Shown here piece by piece: positions 23,285 to 33,375 of a DNA stretch of 64,000 nt (positions are counted from its first letter, which is position 1; each line of letters opens with the position of its first letter). Source of the DNA: Butyricicoccus porcorum (GTDB taxonomy: Bacteria; Bacillota; Clostridia; Oscillospirales; Butyricicoccaceae); assembly GCF_002157465.1 (NCBI RefSeq), contig NZ_NHOC01000010.1:62001-126000 (forward strand), given 5' to 3'. The notes under the pieces were generated by a model that made no database searches, was not told where the DNA came from, and saw nothing but the letters and a program-made list of their open reading frames with translations. A program made the position numbers and the translations under genes.

Positions 23285-25507
23285 TTAATCCCGTTCGGTC
23301 TTCCAGTCAATCTGTCCTGTGTAATATGGGTTGACAATCGGAATCCCACCGTAATCTGTGCCGCTCTCCCAGCCGCTTTCCAGCACGATCTGTGAGGGAG
23401 CAATACGGCGCAGCAGTTCCTGCATTTTCTCAGTGTTTTCGGAAAATCCACCGGATACCAGCAGTGTATCGCAGGGCAACGGCGTTTGATCGGTCAGCTC
23501 CAGCAGCATATTCTGTGTCAGGGCATGTACCGTCACAATGTCCTGATCTTCCGATTGGATGCGTACAACCAGCTTGCGCTCGACTGTGCCGAGCACGGAC
23601 AATCCGAGTGAGTCATTGCCCACCGCGGTCTCCGTTTCCGGAGCCAGCATTTCATAGGAAATGCCCAGTGTTTCCATCGTCTGGATGACTTCGGGATAAG
23701 GGGTCTTATTTTCCCGGTTTTTCTGTGGCAGAAGCACACGCTCTACCGGTATTTCCCGGAACAGCTCGCACACATTGCGCGCATGTCCGAGATCGACCGA
23801 GGTTAGAATGACCAGATCGAGCGAATCGATGCCATACCAGTCGAGGTATGCCGCGACATCCTCCGCCGCATTGTGATAGCCAGAACCACTGCAATCGATA
23901 AGCGCCGCCTGTTCCCCGCAGGAAATGACAATCGCCTGCCCGCTGCCCTCTGGTAACACAGAAATATGCAGGTCATTCTGTACCGCTGTACCGCGCCAGA
24001 CACTGATTCCGACGACAAGCAGTACAAGCAGCGGTATGCCTGCCGCAAGCACGCGGCGGCTGCCCTTCCACAGCAACAGCGCGGCAAGTGCGCTCAGTAC
24101 AATGGCAAAGGCAAAATCGACATGATTTTCGCAGTACAGAAGTCCATATGGAAGTCCTGCTATCCAGTCACTGACCCACAAAATATAATCGGTCAGCCAG
24201 CCTGCGGGCGTCAGCAGCACTGCCGCTGCTGTGGGCACGAACAATCCGGAAACTCCGCCGATAAACAGCAACGGAAATACCAACGACACCGCCCACAGTG
24301 CAAGCAGATTGGACAGCACGGAAAATACCGACAGATAGCTAAAGTGATACAGCAAAATCGGCGCGGTTATCGCGGTCGAACTGACCGTGCAGGCCACTGT
24401 ACCTGACAACACCCGGTACAGACGCTTGACCGGATTCCGCACGCGCTTCGGCAGCGCCAGCAGATATTGGATGCGCGACGCAAAGCACAGAATGCCAAAT
24501 GTTGCGGCAAAGGAGAGCTGTAAACTGACAGAGGTCAGCGAATCGGGCAAAATGACCAGAATCAACAGCAACGCCGCGAACAGCGAGTTCATGCTGTCGC
24601 TCTGCCGTCTGACCCAGAAGGACAACAGCAAAATCCCATACATCACACAGGCGCGCACAACCGACGGTGACCAGCCGACCATCAGATAAAATGCAAGCAG
24701 TGCGGGAATGCCGAGCGCTGTGCCGAGTTTCCTGCCGAATACAAGCAGCAACAGCGAAATCAAAAAGCCGACATGCATGCCGGACAGTGCGATGACATGC
24801 GAAAGCCCCGCCTTGCGAAGGTGATCTCTGTCTGCGGTTGTCAGATCGGATCGGTCACCGGTCGCCAGTGCATTCCAAAAAGATATCTGTCGTTCCGTGC
24901 CATACTGCGCAAATACGTCGCGCAGCTTCTGCGCGAACAATTTGGGATAATACGAGAGCGGACGGTATTCCGGCTGTGTGACAGTAATTTCCGCATTTTT
25001 ATTCACCGATGCCAGCACAAAATAGCCCTGTGAGCGGTAATAGCTCTCGCGGTCGAAGCCCTCCCGCAATCCAGAGATATAAAATTCAAATTTACCGGTA
25101 ATCGTATCGCCCGGTTTGATTTCTTCCTCGGTCAGCGGCAAATATGCCAGCGTGCGGAAACCGGTTTTCAGCCCGACGTCGCTGCCGTCAACCCGCACTT
25201 CGAGGCGCTGGCTGTCTTCATACTGCACGGCATAATCTGCCGCAGTGACAGTCATGTGTTGTGAGAGCCCTTCCAGCCCGGAAACCGGATCGGTGATATA
25301 CCTGTGATACGCATCTGTATATGCCAGGCCGCAGGTCAGTCCTGCCAGCAGTACACACACCGGAATCGTCGGTGAAACCAACCTGCCGATGATAATAGAC
25401 GCAGCCAGCATGAGCACAGCCGCCGCAAGCGGAATCGATACGCCAAACAGGGCAATCCCACAGCCGACAGCAAACGCCACAGAAAACCAGATCAGCGGAC
25501 GCTGCAT
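23285..25507 (-). CDS. comEC: ComEC/Rec2 DNA-uptake channel protein
   Basis: 740 residues: an N-terminal membrane segment pair, an OB-like extracellular region (~60-180), a multi-TM competence domain with HVIALSGMHVGFL (the family signature), and a C-terminal metallo-beta-lactamase-like domain (~510-740). Forms the channel for single-stranded DNA during transformation. Unusual: the MBL motif normally of the HxHxDH type reads LTSVDLGHARNV, so the metal ligands are mostly missing and nuclease activity is doubtful. GGGGAGA precedes the ATG. Confidence 0.88.
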   Translation of the reverse strand: MQRPLIWFSVAFAVGCGIALFGVSIPLAAAVLMLAASIIIGRLVSPTIPVCVLLAGLTCGLAYTDAYHRYITDPVSGLEGLSQHMTVTAADYAVQYEDSQRLEVRVDGSDVGLKTGFRTLAYLPLTEEEIKPGDTITGKFEFYISGLREGFDRESYYRSQGYFVLASVNKNAEITVTQPEYRPLSYYPKLFAQKLRDVFAQYGTERQISFWNALATGDRSDLTTADRDHLRKAGLSHVIALSGMHVGFLISLLLLVFGRKLGTALGIPALLAFYLMVGWSPSVVRACVMYGILLLSFWVRRQSDSMNSLFAALLLILVILPDSLTSVSLQLSFAATFGILCFASRIQYLLALPKRVRNPVKRLYRVLSGTVACTVSSTAITAPILLYHFSYLSVFSVLSNLLALWAVSLVFPLLFIGGVSGLFVPTAAAVLLTPAGWLTDYILWVSDWIAGLPYGLLYCENHVDFAFAIVLSALAALLLWKGSRRVLAAGIPLLVLLVVGISVWRGTAVQNDLHISVLPEGSGQAIVISCGEQAALIDCSGSGYHNAAEDVAAYLDWYGIDSLDLVILTSVDLGHARNVCELFREIPVERVLLPQKNRENKTPYPEVIQTMETLGISYEMLAPETETAVGNDSLGLSVLGTVERKLVVRIQSEDQDIVTVHALTQNMLLELTDQTPLPCDTLLVSGGFSENTEKMQELLRRIAPSQIVLESGWESGTDYGGIPIVNPYYTGQIDWKTERD

Positions 25508-25597
25508 GGCAATCTCCCCCTATCTGTGAACAGGATGCGAAAGGTGGCACCGCACAGCAGCGCCACCTCACAATGCCTATGTTCCGATATCAGCAGA

Positions 25598-25936
25598 TCA
25601 ACCGGGCGGCCATGTCATATCACGGCCGGACAGCACATGAAAATGCAGGTGGAACACGCTCTGCTGTGCCTGCTCACCGATGTTGGAGACAACACGGAAG
25701 CTCTCCATGCCCATCTCCTTTGCGATTTTGGCAATGGCTTCAAAGCACTTTGCCACAACCATGCTGTTTTCCGGCGTGACTGCCGCCGCAGACGGAATGT
25801 GCTGCTTCGGAATCACGAGGAAATGTGTCGGCGCCTGCGGGTCGATGTCATAAAATGCATAGACATCATCATCCTCATACACCTTTTTGGAGGGGATTTC
25901 CCCTGCAATAATTTTACAGAACAGACAATCTTCCAT
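25598..25936 (-). CDS. HIT family nucleotide hydrolase (HinT-like)
   Basis: 112 residues with the histidine-triad motif FHLHFHVLSG near the C-terminus and the N-terminal CLFCKIIAGEIPS, CxxC-containing, typical of bacterial HinT. Hydrolyses nucleoside phosphoramidates. It lies between alaS and comEC; HinT is known to act on aminoacyl-adenylates, so proximity to a synthetase gene may be meaningful (inference). Confidence 0.9.
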   Translation of the reverse strand: MEDCLFCKIIAGEIPSKKVYEDDDVYAFYDIDPQAPTHFLVIPKQHIPSAAAVTPENSMVVAKCFEAIAKIAKEMGMESFRVVSNIGEQAQQSVFHLHFHVLSGRDMTWPPG

Positions 25937-25973
25937 CGAACATCCTCCTTCCAGATGAATCGAACTGTGAGAT

Positions 25974-28616
25974 TTATTTCAGCATTGCATCGACAATGTT
26001 GTTGACTGCTTCGAGGGCTTCCTCCAGCTTTGCCGGATTCTTGCCGCCTGCGGATGCGGAATCCGGACGGCCGCCGCCGCCACCGCCGCAGAGCTTGGCA
26101 ACTTCCTTGACGATCTTGCCCGCATGTGCACCTGCCGCCAATGCTTCCTTGCCGCAGACACAGAGCAGCTGTACCTTGCTCTCGCCGGTGACAACCGCAA
26201 GAACAGCAACCATCTTCGGCGCACGCTCCTTAATCAGGTCGCCCAGTGTGCGCATGATCTCCGGAGACTCATCGTCCAGCTTGGCAGCCAGAACATTGAC
26301 GCCATGAACGTCACGCGACAGGTTAAACAGCTCGACCAGCTTCATTTCAGCCAGCTTTCCGTTGAGCGATTCGATATTGCGGCGCAGATCTCGCATTTCG
26401 TCGACCATCTGACCCGCACGGACGACAACATCGTTCGGGGTCGTCTTCAGCTCAGATGCAATCTCAGCCAGTGTCTCCTGACGCTTCTCGAACATCTCAA
26501 GGAATGCACGGCCGGTCAGTGCCTCGATACGACGGACGCCTGCCGCAACAGAAGCCTCGCCGACGATCTTGAACATGCCAGCCTTTGCAGTATTGTCCAG
26601 ATGTGTGCCGCCGCAGAATTCGATGGAGAAATCACCTGCGCGGACAACACGGACGATATCGCCGTATTTTTCACCGAACAGCGCCATAGCGCCCAGTTTC
26701 TTTGCCTCATCGATCGGCATTTCGTCCGTGCGAACCTCCATGCCTTCCAGGATTGCATTGTTGACAATGCTCTCAACCTTTACAATCTCCTCCGGCGTCA
26801 TGGCAGCAAAGTGCGTGAAGTCAAAGCGGACATGGTCGGCATCGGTGTAGGAACCAGCCTGCTCGACATGGCTGCCCAGTACCTCGCGCAGTGCCTGCTG
26901 CAACAGGTGGGTTGCAGTGTGCGAACGGCAGATCGCCTGACGGCGCTCCTTGTCTACCTTACAGGTGACAGTATCACCGCGGCTGACAACACCGCTCTTG
27001 ACGACGCCAGAATGCAGGTACATGCGTCCGTCGCCGCTCTTCTGTACGTTATCAATTTCAATCTCACAGTCGCCGTGCGAAATGATACCGTGATCCGGTA
27101 CCTGGCCGCCCATTTCCGCATAGAACGGCGTGCGGTCGAGTACGAGCGTCAGCTTGGCACCTGCACGGACTGCATCAGTGCTCTCGCCTTCCGAGACAAT
27201 TGCGAGGACATTGGCAGTTGCTTCCAGATTATCATAACCACAGAATTCGGTGCTCAGCGATTTGTCCAGACCGAGGTCTTCCGATGCCCAGCCGAGGTCG
27301 CCCATGCGCTTGCGGTCCTCACGGGAACGCTCCTTCTGTTCCTGAATCAGCGCATCAAAGCCGTCGCGGTCGGTGGTCATGCCCTGCTCCTCGAGGATTT
27401 CGATGGTCAGGTCAATCGGGAAGCCGTAGGTGTCGTGCAGCTTGAAGGCGTCAGCAGCCGGAAGCTCGGTTTTGCCTTCCTTCTTTGCAGCCTCGATCAT
27501 GTCATTGAGAATGCTCAGACCCGCGTCAACCGTTGCATCAAAGCGTTCCTCTTCGACCTGAATTACCTTGCGGATATACTCCTGCTTTTCGATCAGTGCC
27601 GGATACGCACCGCCGCTCTCCTGAATGACGGTATCACATACCTGATACAGGAACGGCTTGTCGATGCCGAGCAGCTTGCCATGACGTGCCGCACGGCGCA
27701 GCAGACGGCGCAGGACGTAGCCGCGGCCTTCGTTGGACGGAATAACACCGTCGCAAATCATCATGACGGTCGAACGGATGTGGTCGGTGATGACGCGCAG
27801 CGAAACGTCCGTTTTGTACGACTCTCCGTAGGTCTTGCCGGAAATGCGGGAAACATGGTCGGTGATGTTGCGGACGGTGTCGACATCAAACAGAGAATCG
27901 ACGTCCTGCATGACAACAGCCAGACGCTCCAGACCCATACCGGTATCGATGTTCTTCTGAACCAGTTCAGTATAGTTGCCGTGACCGTCGTTGTTGAACT
28001 GGGAGAATACGTTGTTCCAGACCTCCATATAGCGGTCACAATCGCAGCCGACCGTACAGCCCGGCTTGCCGCAGCCGTACTTCTCGCCGCGATCGTAGTA
28101 AATCTCGGAGCACGGGCCGCACGGACCGGAGCCATGCTCCCAGAAGTTGTCTTCCTTGCCGAAGCGGAAAATGCGCTCTGCCGGAATGCCGATCTGCTTG
28201 TTCCAGATTTCAAATGCCTCGTCATCATCCTCATAGATGGACGGATACAGGCGGTTCGGGTCGAGACCCATGACCTCAGTCAGGAATTCCCAGCTCCAGG
28301 CGATGGCTTCTTTCTTAAAGTAATCGCCGAAGGAGAAGTTACCCAGCATTTCAAAGAATGTGCCATGACGCGCGGTCTTGCCGACATTCTCGATGTCGCC
28401 GGTGCGGATACATTTCTGACAGGTCGTGACGCGGCGGCGCGGCGGCTCCTGTTCTCCGGTAAAGTACGGCTTGAGCGGTGCCATACCGGAATTGATGAGC
28501 AGCAGCGACTTGTCACCCTGCGGAATCAGAGAAAAGCTCGGCAGTCTCAGGTGATCCTTGGACTCAAAGAATGCGAGAAACTTTTCACGGATTTCGTTTA
28601 AACCCATGTACTGCAT
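25974..28616 (-). CDS. alaS: Alanyl-tRNA synthetase
   Basis: 880 residues from ATG 28616, eight bases after GGAGG; the in-frame upstream extension to 28631 is rejected. Domains in order: class II catalytic core (LINSGMAPLKPYF), tRNA recognition, editing domain with HTATHLL and CGGTHL zinc/active-site motifs, and the C-terminal DHHA1 domain (Gly-rich GGGGGGRPDSA). Charges tRNA-Ala and edits mischarged Ser/Gly. Controlled by an upstream T-box. Confidence 0.97.
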   Translation of the reverse strand: MQYMGLNEIREKFLAFFESKDHLRLPSFSLIPQGDKSLLLINSGMAPLKPYFTGEQEPPRRRVTTCQKCIRTGDIENVGKTARHGTFFEMLGNFSFGDYFKKEAIAWSWEFLTEVMGLDPNRLYPSIYEDDDEAFEIWNKQIGIPAERIFRFGKEDNFWEHGSGPCGPCSEIYYDRGEKYGCGKPGCTVGCDCDRYMEVWNNVFSQFNNDGHGNYTELVQKNIDTGMGLERLAVVMQDVDSLFDVDTVRNITDHVSRISGKTYGESYKTDVSLRVITDHIRSTVMMICDGVIPSNEGRGYVLRRLLRRAARHGKLLGIDKPFLYQVCDTVIQESGGAYPALIEKQEYIRKVIQVEEERFDATVDAGLSILNDMIEAAKKEGKTELPAADAFKLHDTYGFPIDLTIEILEEQGMTTDRDGFDALIQEQKERSREDRKRMGDLGWASEDLGLDKSLSTEFCGYDNLEATANVLAIVSEGESTDAVRAGAKLTLVLDRTPFYAEMGGQVPDHGIISHGDCEIEIDNVQKSGDGRMYLHSGVVKSGVVSRGDTVTCKVDKERRQAICRSHTATHLLQQALREVLGSHVEQAGSYTDADHVRFDFTHFAAMTPEEIVKVESIVNNAILEGMEVRTDEMPIDEAKKLGAMALFGEKYGDIVRVVRAGDFSIEFCGGTHLDNTAKAGMFKIVGEASVAAGVRRIEALTGRAFLEMFEKRQETLAEIASELKTTPNDVVVRAGQMVDEMRDLRRNIESLNGKLAEMKLVELFNLSRDVHGVNVLAAKLDDESPEIMRTLGDLIKERAPKMVAVLAVVTGESKVQLLCVCGKEALAAGAHAGKIVKEVAKLCGGGGGGRPDSASAGGKNPAKLEEALEAVNNIVDAMLK

Positions 28617-28667
28617 GAAAATTGCCTCCAACTATTGATATAAATTTATTGTTTTACAGACACAAAA

Positions 28668-28898
28668 AAGCCCTCGCCCGGTATAGGGGCGAAGGCTTTG
28701 CTCGCGGTACCACCCTAATTTGCCGGAAATCCGGCATCTCAGTGCGCCCTTAACGCGGGCAGACGATCCGGTTCTTTCCCGGATGGCTCAGAAATGGCTG
28801 ACAGGCTCCTGCGCTGCGGGGCTTCCACCGTCCCCCGCTCTCTGCAAGGCGGTATGCGCTGTCTCGTTCCGTCATTGCCAAACTAGCTGTATAACGCT
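28668..28898 (-). promoter_or_regulatory. T-box riboswitch of alaS
   Basis: Leader between promoter and alaS on the minus strand. It has the conserved T-box GGGTGGTACCGCG (28703-28715), a terminator stem (28686-28698 with 28668-28679) followed by TTTTTT, and an upstream stem I with a GGTGGAAGCC-type distal loop. Uncharged tRNA-Ala should stabilise the antiterminator and turn alaS on. The GCN specifier could not be pinned down by eye. Confidence 0.93.
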
Positions 28899-28901
28899 TT
28901 C

Positions 28902-28929
28902 ATTATACACGTTTGTGTGAATTTGTCAA
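28902..28929 (-). promoter_or_regulatory. Promoter of the alaS T-box transcript
   Basis: TTGACA (28924-28929), 16-nt spacer, TATAAT (28902-28907). The -35 overlaps the stop end of the upstream U32 gene. Confidence 0.85.
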
Positions 28930-30170
28930 CCGTTTTTGACTGGATTTGCCGCTTTTTCCTTGCGCAGGATTGCGAAATCCGAGACGTGGAACGGGAATTT
29001 CATATGAATACGCATCATGGCAGAACGCGCGGCATCCAGAATTTCCCCGTCATCGTTGCGCATTTCCTCCACGCGGAAGGAATAAACCGGCTTGCCCGGC
29101 TGCATCAGCTCAAGCGTATCGCCGCTGAAAAAGCGGTTTTTGAGTACGAATACGGCGTTGCCGTCTGCATCACACGACTCAAACAGTGCAGCGATTTCCC
29201 AGTCGCGTATGTACATGACGTCTGGGTAATACTGTCCCTTCGGGTCGCGCCCGAAGTAAAATCCGGTAAAGTATTCGCGGTGGCTGATCTTTCCGATTTC
29301 CTCGCGGATATCATCCGGAACCTTGAAGTCCGGTGTTGGATTCGCCAGATAAGCATCAACAGCGCGGCGGTATGCGGCAGTAATGCCCGCCGTATAATAG
29401 GCAGTCTTTGCACGGCCTTCGATTTTGAATGAGGTAATTCCCGCAGCGATCAGCTCCGGAATATGGTCAATCATGCACATATCCTTGGAATTGTACAGAT
29501 ACGTGCCGCGCTCGTCCTCATCCACCGGAAAATACTGTCCCGGCCGCTTCTCCTCCATCAAGGCATACTTCCAGCGGCAGGACTGTGCACAAGCGCCGTG
29601 GTTGGCATCGCGCCCGGTCGTGTAGTTGGAAATCAGGCAGCGCCCGGAATACGAAATGCACATCGCTCCGTGGACAAAGCACTCGATTTCGACCTCCGGC
29701 GGGATGTGGTCGCGGATGGTTCTGATTTCCTCCAACGTCAACTCACGCGCGAGCACAATGCGCTCCGCGCCCATCTCAACCCAAAATTGTGCGGCCTCAT
29801 AGTTGAGGATGCTCGTCTGGGTGCTGATATGCAGCGGCAGCTGCGGCACCACGCGTTTTGCCACGCGGATCACGCCGAGGTCAGAGACAATCGCCGCATC
29901 TGCGCCGTATTCATACAGCTTTTGCAGATAGGTTTCCAGCTCAGCGAATTCGTTTGAGCGCGGTGAAATATTGACCGTAACATAGACCTTGACGCCGCGC
30001 GCATGCGCATAGGAGATGCCCTCGCGCAGCTCATCGTCGGTAAAATTGTCGGATGCCGCGCGCATGCCAAAGTGTTTTCCTGCCAGATAAACGGCATCCG
30101 CACCGTATGCAATCGCGTATTTCAGCCGTTCCATATCCCCTGCCGGGGACAGAATTTCAGGTTTGTTCAT
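28926..30170 (-). CDS. Peptidase U32 family protein (probable tRNA hydroxylation factor)
   Basis: 414 residues from ATG 30170, after GAGGA; the longer frame would run into mltG and is rejected. The N-terminus MNKPEILSPAGDMERLKYAIAYGADAVYLAG and the Cys-rich signature CISYSGRCLIS...ACAQSCRW are diagnostic. Known members of this family (TrhP/YegQ, RlhA) act in prephenate-dependent hydroxylation of tRNA uridine-34 or rRNA rather than as proteases. Overlaps nothing, 13 nt after mltG. Confidence 0.88.
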   Translation of the reverse strand: MNKPEILSPAGDMERLKYAIAYGADAVYLAGKHFGMRAASDNFTDDELREGISYAHARGVKVYVTVNISPRSNEFAELETYLQKLYEYGADAAIVSDLGVIRVAKRVVPQLPLHISTQTSILNYEAAQFWVEMGAERIVLARELTLEEIRTIRDHIPPEVEIECFVHGAMCISYSGRCLISNYTTGRDANHGACAQSCRWKYALMEEKRPGQYFPVDEDERGTYLYNSKDMCMIDHIPELIAAGITSFKIEGRAKTAYYTAGITAAYRRAVDAYLANPTPDFKVPDDIREEIGKISHREYFTGFYFGRDPKGQYYPDVMYIRDWEIAALFESCDADGNAVFVLKNRFFSGDTLELMQPGKPVYSFRVEEMRNDDGEILDAARSAMMRIHMKFPFHVSDFAILRKEKAANPVKNG

Positions 30171-30183
30171 AAAAATCCTCTTG

Positions 30184-31305
30184 TTAATTTGCGTTCTTTT
30201 CCGCCTGTACCTTCTTGATATTGGCGGTCTGTTCCTCCTGCGTTTTCGCATAAATATGCGCTGAGCCATCCGCATTTGCAACATAGTAATAATAATCATG
30301 CTGTGCCGGGCTGACTGCTGCCTTCATCGCGTCAAGACCCGGATTGCAGATCGGCCCGGGCGGCAGGCCCTTGCTGGTATAGGTATTGTACGGGCTGTCG
30401 GTCTTCATATCCTCATCCGTCAGTTCGAGATGGCCGACCGCGTATTGAATGGTCGCGTCAATGTTGAGGTACGGATATTCGGACGAATGGTTCAGACGGT
30501 TGGCGATAACGCCGGAAACCTGATACATATCGTCAGCATTGACAGCTTCTTTTTCAATCATGGAGGCGATGTTGACCATATCCGCAACGGACATGCCTTT
30601 GGCTTCGCACAGTTCCGCCAGACTGTCGCCCTCCGAATCGTCGTTCAGCTTATTCTGGAAATTTCCAAGCATTTTATTGATGATGGTATCTGCGTCATCG
30701 CTCAGATAGAACTCATAGGTATCCGGGAACAGATAGCCCTCGAGACGGTTGGTCTCATTGCCCAGATCGTCCGGCAGGAAATCATAGTTGAATTCGCCGT
30801 CCTGAAGCACACTGGTCAGTTCATCCTTCGAGCTCAGACCATTTTCCACCAGCGTATCGATAATCTGTTCAATCGTATAGCCTTCCGGGATCGTAACTGT
30901 CTGTGTGCTCCGGTTGGTCAGGCGGATTTCATTGACAATGTGGCGGTAATCCATATTGGAATTGAGCGTCCACATGCCCGGGCGGAATGTGACATCCCGA
31001 TAAATGATGGTGGTAAACAGCCGGAAGAATGAGCCGTAATTGACGACACCGCTCTTATCCAGCAGCTTGGAAACCTGTCCAACCGTGGCATCCTCCGGAA
31101 TTGTGACCGTGATCTCACGGTCCTCCTTTGCCAAAGCAAACAGGTCATTGCCGAGCAGAATTCCGGTTGTCGCCAAAACTGCGGAAACCAGCAGGATACC
31201 GATCAGATACAACAGACTGTTGTGGCGCGTAGAGCGCTTTTTTTTGGTTCGTTTTTTGGTTTGTGACTCGTTTTTTGTATTATTTTTGTTTCCAAACAAC
31301 TTCAT
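30184..31305 (-). CDS. mltG: Endolytic murein transglycosylase
   Basis: 373 residues. A basic cytoplasmic head (many Lys/Arg, 1-32), one TM segment (about 33-54) and an extracellular YceG domain with the catalytic Glu in ASMIEKEA and the motif IANRLNH...YLNIDATIQYA. Cleaves nascent peptidoglycan strands and sets glycan length. Adjacent to the U32 gene, an arrangement common in Firmicutes. Confidence 0.93.
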   Translation of the reverse strand: MKLFGNKNNTKNESQTKKRTKKKRSTRHNSLLYLIGILLVSAVLATTGILLGNDLFALAKEDREITVTIPEDATVGQVSKLLDKSGVVNYGSFFRLFTTIIYRDVTFRPGMWTLNSNMDYRHIVNEIRLTNRSTQTVTIPEGYTIEQIIDTLVENGLSSKDELTSVLQDGEFNYDFLPDDLGNETNRLEGYLFPDTYEFYLSDDADTIINKMLGNFQNKLNDDSEGDSLAELCEAKGMSVADMVNIASMIEKEAVNADDMYQVSGVIANRLNHSSEYPYLNIDATIQYAVGHLELTDEDMKTDSPYNTYTSKGLPPGPICNPGLDAMKAAVSPAQHDYYYYVANADGSAHIYAKTQEEQTANIKKVQAEKNAN

Positions 31306-31359
31306 ATCCGTATCCTTTCTCCCTCTGCCGGAAGCGGCAGAAGGACGGGGCTTTTCTTC

Positions 31360-32250
31360 TTATTTGAGCGCGATGCTGACAACAAAGCTGGAGATAAAAA
31401 TAAAAAATCCAGGGTTAATCAGACAGTCCCGCAGGACCTCACTGACAGGTCGACCAGATGGCGTAAACGGCCGCAGCGTGTGCAGCTGAACCTGTGTTTC
31501 CAGCGAGCGCAGCGTCAGATAAAGCGTCAGCAGGAACAGGATCACATTGATGTGTGTAAAGTATTTCCAGATTCCAAAGGAACTGTACAGATGAATCAAA
31601 TAATTGATGACATAATAATAGCAGTTGTTGATGACATGCGCCAGAACTGCCGGCCAGATCGAATCGAATGAATAGACCAGAAACGCGTAGGCGCAGCCTG
31701 CAATCAGCGGGCCGATGAAATTCAGTAGCGAGCCGTGCAGCATGGCGAAGCAGACACCGCAGAGCAGAATGCTCACAGCCGTTCCGGCTTCGCGCTCAAA
31801 TGCGGAAAACAGCGCACCGCGCACAAAAATCTCCTCAGCAATGGGCGACAGAATAACGATGCCCAAAAAGCTCAGAAAGCCGTACTGATTCCCAACGCCG
31901 CTGGTTGTAATCATGCTGCTGAGATCCATATCGGTCGCACCGCAGATGACATATACAACAAGATTTGCCAGAAAGGACAGAAATGATACGGCAAGTGCAA
32001 ATTTTACTGTAAATCCGAAATAGACCACTGCATTCTGTCGGCGCTTCCATCGAAAATTCAGCGTGAATGTCTCATCCTGTGCCTTGTACATGCAGTATGC
32101 CGGCGGGACAAATGCCAACAGCTCGACGACGATCACGCCCAGCGCCGGGACGGAAGAAAATGCAAAATCAAACCCCAGGCTGCATACTGTCAGGATGATA
32201 AAACAGGCAAACAGCATCAGACCCGGCAGCATGGTACTTTTATCCTTCAT
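31360..32250 (-). CDS. CPBP (CAAX/ABI) family intramembrane metalloprotease
   Basis: 296 residues, about 8 TM segments. The family motifs are AEEIFVRGALF (EExxxR), MLHGSLLNFIGPLIAG and HVINN, which form the membrane-embedded metal site. Substrates of bacterial members are usually unknown (prenyl-protein-type cleavage or bacteriocin immunity). Overlaps the start of... the cycloligase end by 11 nt, so it belongs to the same leftward transcript. Confidence 0.87.
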   Translation of the reverse strand: MKDKSTMLPGLMLFACFIILTVCSLGFDFAFSSVPALGVIVVELLAFVPPAYCMYKAQDETFTLNFRWKRRQNAVVYFGFTVKFALAVSFLSFLANLVVYVICGATDMDLSSMITTSGVGNQYGFLSFLGIVILSPIAEEIFVRGALFSAFEREAGTAVSILLCGVCFAMLHGSLLNFIGPLIAGCAYAFLVYSFDSIWPAVLAHVINNCYYYVINYLIHLYSSFGIWKYFTHINVILFLLTLYLTLRSLETQVQLHTLRPFTPSGRPVSEVLRDCLINPGFFIFISSFVVSIALK

Positions 32251-32803
32251 GAACCAGCACCACCTCCTGTTCGGTTATGATACAGCCGCAGCGGATGTCG
32301 TGCGGCTCAGCAGGCACATGTCCAAGCAGACGTGCCTGCGCGCACAGCGCAATACAATTTGCAGACGTCTGCGGCAGAAAGCGGTCGTAAAAGCCGCCGC
32401 CATAGCCCAGCCGAGCGCCGGTTTGATCGCATGCCAGCGCAGGGACAAGGCACAAATCAATTTCATTCGGCAGCACCGCCGTGCAGTGTGCACCCGGCTC
32501 CGGGATACCGAAGGTCTCTTCGGTCAGGTCGCGTTCCGATGTAATGATGCGGGGCTGCATGATATGTCCCGGCAGGCATTTTGGCAGACAGACGCGCTTA
32601 CCGCACCGCAATGCATCCGCAATAATTGCATGCGTGTCAATTTCGTCCGCAGTCGAATAATAGACAAACAGCGTCCGGCTGCGCCGGTACAGCTCGCTTT
32701 GCAGCACTTTTTCTGTGATGGCGCGGTCGATGGCAGCTTTTTCTGCCGGTGCGGTCTGTTTGCGCTGCCGGAGCAGCTCACGCCGCAGAGAAGCCTTATC
32801 CAT
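32240..32803 (-). CDS. 5-formyltetrahydrofolate cyclo-ligase
   Basis: 187 residues from ATG 32803 (MDKASLRRELLRQRK), which overlaps the DJ-1 stop by 8 nt; the extra N-terminal residues of the longer frame lie inside that gene. The ATP/folate motifs RLGYGGGFYDRFL and the N-terminal Arg/Lys-rich helix are typical. Converts 5-formyl-THF to 5,10-methenyl-THF. Confidence 0.9.
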   Translation of the reverse strand: MDKASLRRELLRQRKQTAPAEKAAIDRAITEKVLQSELYRRSRTLFVYYSTADEIDTHAIIADALRCGKRVCLPKCLPGHIMQPRIITSERDLTEETFGIPEPGAHCTAVLPNEIDLCLVPALACDQTGARLGYGGGFYDRFLPQTSANCIALCAQARLLGHVPAEPHDIRCGCIITEQEVVLVHEG

Positions 32804-33335
32804 GGTATCCAATGCCATGACGCACTCGATCAGCGGCTTCTTTTCCGCGCAACAGCTCAACCATGGTCAGACCGAGCTCAATCGAAGCCGCCGCACCACA
32901 GCCGGTGATGATCTTCCCATCGACACAGACCAGCTCATCGCGCACAGTTGCGCCTGCCATTTTGTCGTTTACGCTGAAATGGCACACCGCATTTTTGCCC
33001 TCGAGCACGCCTTTCGCCGCCAGCACAGACGGTGCCGCACAGATGGCAGCGATATAGCAATCATGCGCGACACAATACGCAATTGCCTTGTCGATAACCG
33101 GCTTGTCATAATAGTTTTTCGTCCCCGGGCCGCCCGGCAGGAAAATCATTTCGCAGTCGGACAGGTCGAGCTGTTCGGGCAGAATATCCGCCTCGATGGT
33201 CATGCCCATCTTGCTCGTGATTGTCTTGCCAGTCACGCCGACGCGCGTTACCGGAATGCCCGCACGGGTCAGCATGTCGAGCGGCGCAATCATCTCGGTG
33301 TCTTCATAGCCGTCTACATGAAAGATATATACCAT
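32796..33335 (-). CDS. DJ-1/PfpI family protein
   Basis: 179 residues, flavodoxin-like fold. The nucleophile-elbow Cys is in AAICAAPSVLA and the Glu in VDGYEDTE; FLPGGPGTKNY precedes. Members are proposed glyoxalase/deglycase or chaperone enzymes; the exact role cannot be read from sequence. Co-transcribed with the cycloligase. Confidence 0.88.
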   Translation of the reverse strand: MVYIFHVDGYEDTEMIAPLDMLTRAGIPVTRVGVTGKTITSKMGMTIEADILPEQLDLSDCEMIFLPGGPGTKNYYDKPVIDKAIAYCVAHDCYIAAICAAPSVLAAKGVLEGKNAVCHFSVNDKMAGATVRDELVCVDGKIITGCGAAASIELGLTMVELLRGKEAADRVRHGIGYHG

Positions 33336-33375
33336 AATCAGCGTCCTCCTTCGTTATAAAACACATCTTCGGGGC

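Noticed and set aside
26124-28601. 825-residue frame on the plus strand across alaS
   Set aside because: Exact antisense shadow of alaS; composition follows the codon bias of the real gene and no ribosome-binding site or motif is present.
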